In this document: positions 61,121-64,000 of the stretch, piece by piece
Position numbering within the stretch: the stretch's first letter is position 1
Layout: each line of letters opens with the position of its first letter
Assembly (NCBI GenBank): GCA_963742305.1
Contig: CAVULN010000023.1
Coordinates: 62,001-126,000, forward strand
Direction of reading: 5' to 3'
Length of the DNA stretch: 64,000 bases
DNA from: Roseiarcus sp963742305
GTDB taxonomy: Bacteria > Pseudomonadota > Alphaproteobacteria > Rhizobiales > Beijerinckiaceae
Made by a program: the position numbers and the translations under genes
Notes under the pieces: generated by a model
Database searches by the model: none
Seen by the model: the letters and a program-made list of their open reading frames with translations, nothing else
What the model was told of the DNA's origin: nothing

Positions 61121-61138
61121 GTGTGATCTGCGTCACAG
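61121..61138. promoter_or_regulatory. CRP/FNR-family binding site (TGTGA-N6-TCACA)
   Basis: GTGTGATCTGCGTCACAG, a full TGTGA-N6-TCACA palindrome with spacer TCTGCG. It equals the minus-strand reading of the site at 5857-5874 at 17 of 18 positions. It lies about 160 nt before the HbpS-like gene and is the only notable element in 60919-61287. Confidence 0.6.
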
Positions 61139-61287
61139 CGCCCGCCGAAAAAAGGTGCCTTGAGGCTCAGAAGGGAACTTGCATCGGACCCGACTTTAGC
61201 GGGTTTCCCTTACTCCAAGCAGGAGTATGTGGCGCCACTTGAACCGACGCCAATTTTACAACTCGGGGATCAAGAGGAGAGGATGCA

Positions 61288-61791
61288 ATGCACGCTGTCA
61301 TGTCGACGTATTCCGCCGTGGTCGGACTCGGATTGTGCTGCTCTGCCGCGATGGCCATCGAAACCAAGCCGACGCTCACGCTCGACCTCGCGAAGAAGAT
61401 CGCGGCCGGCTGCGAGGCCAAGGCGAAACAAGAGAACTGGAAAATGAACATCGCCGTGGTCAATGATGGGACCAAATTGGTTTACTTTGAGCATATGGAT
61501 GGCGCGTTCCTGGGCAGCATTGCCGTTTCTCAGCAGAAGGCGATCACCTCCGCCGAGTTCCCAGCCCCGACGCGGTTTATTGGCGAGTTGGCTTTCGGCA
61601 AAGAGGGCAAGCCCGGCGAACTCCCCGGCATAGCCTATGTTCCCGGCATCATCGCCTTTCCCGGAGGCCTACCGATCATGACGGGGAGCAAGGCGCAGAT
61701 TGGCGGCGTTGGCGTCAGCGGCGGCACTGCAGACCAGGACGAGGAATGCGCCAAGGCGGCTCTGGAGGCGGTGGCTGACGACCTGAAGTAA
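61288..61791 (+). CDS. GlcG/HbpS-family periplasmic protein
   Basis: A 167-aa protein with a signal peptide ('VVGLGLCCSAAMA') and one GlcG/HbpS domain. It has 'LTLDLAKKIAAGCEAKAKQE', 'IAVVNDGTKLVYFEHMDGAF', 'SIAVSQQKAITSAEF', 'GLPIMTGSKAQIGGVGVSGG', and 'DEECAKAALEAV'. Some family members bind haem or cobalamin; many accompany dehydrogenases. The ATG has AGGAGAGG 6-7 nt upstream. An upstream CRP/FNR-like site suggests redox or carbon control. Ligand unknown. Confidence 0.9.
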   Translation: MHAVMSTYSAVVGLGLCCSAAMAIETKPTLTLDLAKKIAAGCEAKAKQENWKMNIAVVNDGTKLVYFEHMDGAFLGSIAVSQQKAITSAEFPAPTRFIGELAFGKEGKPGELPGIAYVPGIIAFPGGLPIMTGSKAQIGGVGVSGGTADQDEECAKAALEAVADDLK

Positions 61792-61901
61792 AAGATGCAA
61801 TCCGACTGCTGTTGGGGTCAGCGCGACACTCGTCGACCGTGGAGAACTGCGGCGGAGCAGCGGAAAAAGACCGCGCGTGTCAACGGTCGGCGTGCGCCTC
61901 C

Positions 61902-63296
61902 TCACCCGGCGATTTTCTCCAGAGCCATATTGGTCGTGCGCGGGCCGAAGATTCCGATCGTCGCCATCACCACCCCCATCGCTGCGGCGATGAACACGAA
62001 GACGCCGAGCGCGCCCGAGCGCGCGAGCACGAAGGCGATGATGAAGGACGAGAAAATGACCGAGAACCGGCTCCACGAATAGACGAATCCGGCTGCGCGG
62101 GCCCGGATGCCGGTCGCGAACAGCTCCTGCTGGTAGGCGTGGAAGCTGAACGACATGATGTTGGCGGCGAGCGTCAGCGCGAGGCCCATCGCGATGATCA
62201 GCGCCGAGCCGCGCGCCTGGGCGAAAACGAGGCCGCAGACGAGGATTGCGCCCGCCGAGGCGACGATGATCCATTTGCGCTCGAACCTGTCGCCGAGAAA
62301 GAAGCCGATCAGGGGTCCGACCGGCGCGGCAAGGGCGATCAGGGTCGTATAGCCAAGGCTGTGCGAGACGGTGATCCCCTGGCTGACCAAGAGCGAGGGG
62401 ACCCAATTGGCGAAGCCGTAGAATCCGATCGTCTGAAAGATGTTGAAGACGCTCATCAGGATGACGCGGCCGCGAACGCCTGGAACCCAAAGGTCAAGAA
62501 AGCCGCTCGCCGGCGAAACCGGCTCCTCGGGGCCGGGCGGGGGCAGCGGCCGGCCGTACTCCGCCTCGACCTTGGCTTCGATGGCGCTCAACACCCGGTC
62601 CGCCTCGTCGAGCTTCCCATGCTTGGCGAGCCAGCGCGGGCTCTCCGGGAGGCCAAGCCGCAAATAGACGACGACCGGCGCGGCGAGCGCCCCGATCAGC
62701 ACCACCCAGCGCCAGCCCTCGAGCCCCAGCGGCGCGATCGGCACGAGCAGCCAGGCGAGGAAGGAAACGACCGGCACGCAGACGAAGCCGATCGCCTGGT
62801 TGACGGCGAAGGCGCGCCCGCGCAGCCCCTTGGGCGCAAGCTCGCTCAAATAGGCGCCGATCGTCACGATCTCGACGCCAAGGCCGATGCCGGAGATCAG
62901 CCGCCAGAAGTTGAGGCCAGCGGCGTCGTGCTGCAACGCCACCATGACGTTGGCCGCGGAGTACCAGAGCAGCGACCAGGTGAAGATCGCGCGGCGGCCG
63001 AAGCGATCGGCGAGAAAGCCGCACAGGAGGGTGCCGATGAAGAGGCCAGTGAACAGAGCGGCGATGAAGCTCGCGACCCCCGTCGCGCCGAACAGTCCCC
63101 GCGTCTGCGCGGTCAGCACGCCCGACTTGACGAGACTGGGCGCGACATAGGCCGAGAACAGCAGGTCGTAGAGCTCGAAGAACATGCCGAACCCGAGCAG
63201 CGCGACGATCGTCCAGATCGTGCGCGTCGCCGGCAGCCGGTCGATGCGGGCCGAAATCGTGCCCGGGCTTAGCCGCGCTGCGCCGCTCACGTTCAT
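61902..63296 (-). CDS. MFS transporter (sugar/organic-acid symporter type)
   Basis: A 464-aa major facilitator with 12 helices. The loop 2-3 signature 'GFLADRFGRRAIFTWSLLWY' and the loop 8-9 counterpart 'GFFLGDRFERKWIIVASAGA' are present, along with 'YLRLGLPESPRWLAKHGKLD' between the halves (the PESPRWL motif of the sugar porter/AAHS groups). GGAGGAGGG precedes the ATG. Candidate substrates are aromatic or other organic acids; this cannot be resolved from sequence. Confidence 0.92.
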   Translation of the reverse strand: MNVSGAARLSPGTISARIDRLPATRTIWTIVALLGFGMFFELYDLLFSAYVAPSLVKSGVLTAQTRGLFGATGVASFIAALFTGLFIGTLLCGFLADRFGRRAIFTWSLLWYSAANVMVALQHDAAGLNFWRLISGIGLGVEIVTIGAYLSELAPKGLRGRAFAVNQAIGFVCVPVVSFLAWLLVPIAPLGLEGWRWVVLIGALAAPVVVYLRLGLPESPRWLAKHGKLDEADRVLSAIEAKVEAEYGRPLPPPGPEEPVSPASGFLDLWVPGVRGRVILMSVFNIFQTIGFYGFANWVPSLLVSQGITVSHSLGYTTLIALAAPVGPLIGFFLGDRFERKWIIVASAGAILVCGLVFAQARGSALIIAMGLALTLAANIMSFSFHAYQQELFATGIRARAAGFVYSWSRFSVIFSSFIIAFVLARSGALGVFVFIAAAMGVVMATIGIFGPRTTNMALEKIAG

Positions 63297-63694
63297 GGCC
63301 CTCCTCCCGACGCCCGCGCGCGCCTCGCGCGCTTACGCAAAGAAGACCCGCGGTTCAGGCGCCTGTCAAATGGTCCGGGCTTTCCTTGGCTGGAACTGAA
63401 GCCGAGCCTCCTGAGACCGAAGCGCCTGAACTGGCGGAGAGGAAGGCCCGGCTCGTTCCGCGGAAGGGCCATGCTCGCCCAATGGGAGGCTCCAGGCGCC
63501 AAATCCTGGCGCCGACTCAATCGTTTCAATCGTTTAGGCGCCTTTTTCTGTCACTCCCTCGGGGTCATCGCGCCGGAGGACGCGCCTTGCGAATATATAC
63601 AAATACATAATGTATGTAAGCATAGGCGGCAGGCGCGCGGAGCGCCTCCGCCGCGGCCAGCGGGCAATCGCCCAGGCTGAACCGGCTCAGGACA
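63297..63694. other. Intergenic region with an AT-rich palindrome
   Basis: No convincing gene. An AT-rich patch (63590-63620) contains the perfect 13-bp palindrome ATACAT-A-ATGTAT (63603-63615), unusual in this high-GC sequence and possibly an operator. Both flanking genes are on the minus strand, so this region holds the MFS gene's promoter. Confidence 0.35.
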
Positions 63695-64000
63695 CTACAT
63701 CTGCTTCAGCGCCGTGCGGTCGAGGCTCAAAGGGCCAGGGCCCGCGAAGACGAAATAAAGGAAGATGAAGCAGTAGAGGACGGCCAGTTCTCCGCCATTG
63801 GCGAGCGGATAGACCGAGCGCGGCGCGTGCGCCATGAAATAGGAGAAGGCCATTTCGCCGGACAGGACGAAGGCCACGACCCGGGTATAGGCCCCCACGA
63901 CAAAAAAGGCCCCGCCGACCGTTTCGAGAATCGCCGCGAGAATGAGCAGTCCGCTCAGCGAGGGGACCGGCGAGGGGGTGGGAAAGCCGAAGAATTTCGA
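63695..64000 (-). CDS. DoxX-family membrane protein (N-terminus beyond the window)
   Basis: 102 C-terminal codons running in frame to the window edge. DoxX features are 'LLILAAILETVGGAFFVVGA' followed by 'YTRVVAFVLSGEMAFSYFMA' (the G-x-x-x-R-x-x-A pattern), then 'YPLANGGELAVLYCFIFLYF' (the N-x-G-E-x-A-x-L-Y motif), ending 'GPLSLDRTALKQM'. It has three or more transmembrane helices. Family roles include redox-linked membrane complexes; the function here is unknown. Confidence 0.93.
   Translation of the reverse strand, partial: SKFFGFPTPSPVPSLSGLLILAAILETVGGAFFVVGAYTRVVAFVLSGEMAFSYFMAHAPRSVYPLANGGELAVLYCFIFLYFVFAGPGPLSLDRTALKQM

Noticed and set aside
63386..63610. 74-codon plus-strand frame between MFS and DoxX genes
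   Set aside because: Biased composition, no ribosome-binding site and no recognised motif.

Overview
This 64 kb window is high-GC, densely coded chromosomal DNA from an alphaproteobacterium. Hyphomicrobiales (Rhizobiales) is likely, possibly a Beijerinckiaceae or methylotroph-type lineage. The indications are a GcrA-type C-terminal domain, a DUF2852 protein, a ccmC-ccmD-ccmG cytochrome c maturation block, and a PQQ alcohol dehydrogenase with its own cytochrome c and binding protein. The lineage is inferred from gene content only. No rRNA, tRNA or CRISPR array was seen.

Layout. 1-5.3 kb is a minus-strand translation operon, rpmI-rplT-pheS-[three small accessory genes including a HEPN protein]-pheT. 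5.5-10.9 kb is an accessory and decayed zone: a small membrane protein behind a CRP/FNR-like site, an IS5-family element carrying a palindrome inserted in frame, a broken ISNCY-type transposase, and several small ORFs including a GcrA-like one. 10.9-16.4 kb holds a seven-gene, fully overlapping Mrp/Mnh cation/proton antiporter operon in permuted order, followed by an RND efflux pair (16.4-20.5 kb) and a patatin lipase. 21.6-25.5 kb is an AraC regulator divergent from arcD-arcA. 25.5-34.2 kb holds an outer-membrane protein with a truncated upstream paralogue, NhaC, and a PPK2 / Na-Pi transporter / P-type ATPase operon. 34.2-36.3 kb is bounded by a ~67-bp imperfect inverted repeat and contains a McrA-head-like ORF and an M29 aminopeptidase. 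36.4-39.4 kb is a xoxFGJ-like PQQ dehydrogenase module. 40-64 kb is mostly metabolic, transport and envelope genes: hydrolase, DUF72, YbaK, acyl-CoA ligase, SDR, L,D-transpeptidase, haloacid dehalogenase, an orphan ComP-like sensor, Ca/H antiporter, PanE, HAD phosphatase, oligopeptidase B, TetR/DUF2852 with matching operators, ccmGDC, CoA-transferase/enoyl-CoA hydratase, an HbpS-like protein, an MFS transporter and a partial DoxX gene.

Common themes are ion and pH homeostasis (Mrp, NhaC, ChaA, arginine deiminase, P-type ATPase) and periplasmic redox (PQQ dehydrogenase, cytochrome c, Ccm).

Data caution. Five genes (pheT, the P-type ATPase, the PQQ dehydrogenase, oligopeptidase B and the enoyl-CoA hydratase) are broken by ten single-base shifts. 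All ten are +1 insertions, and removing them gives whole-codon gene lengths in every case. Because pheT is essential, sequencing error is the first explanation to test before calling these pseudogenes.
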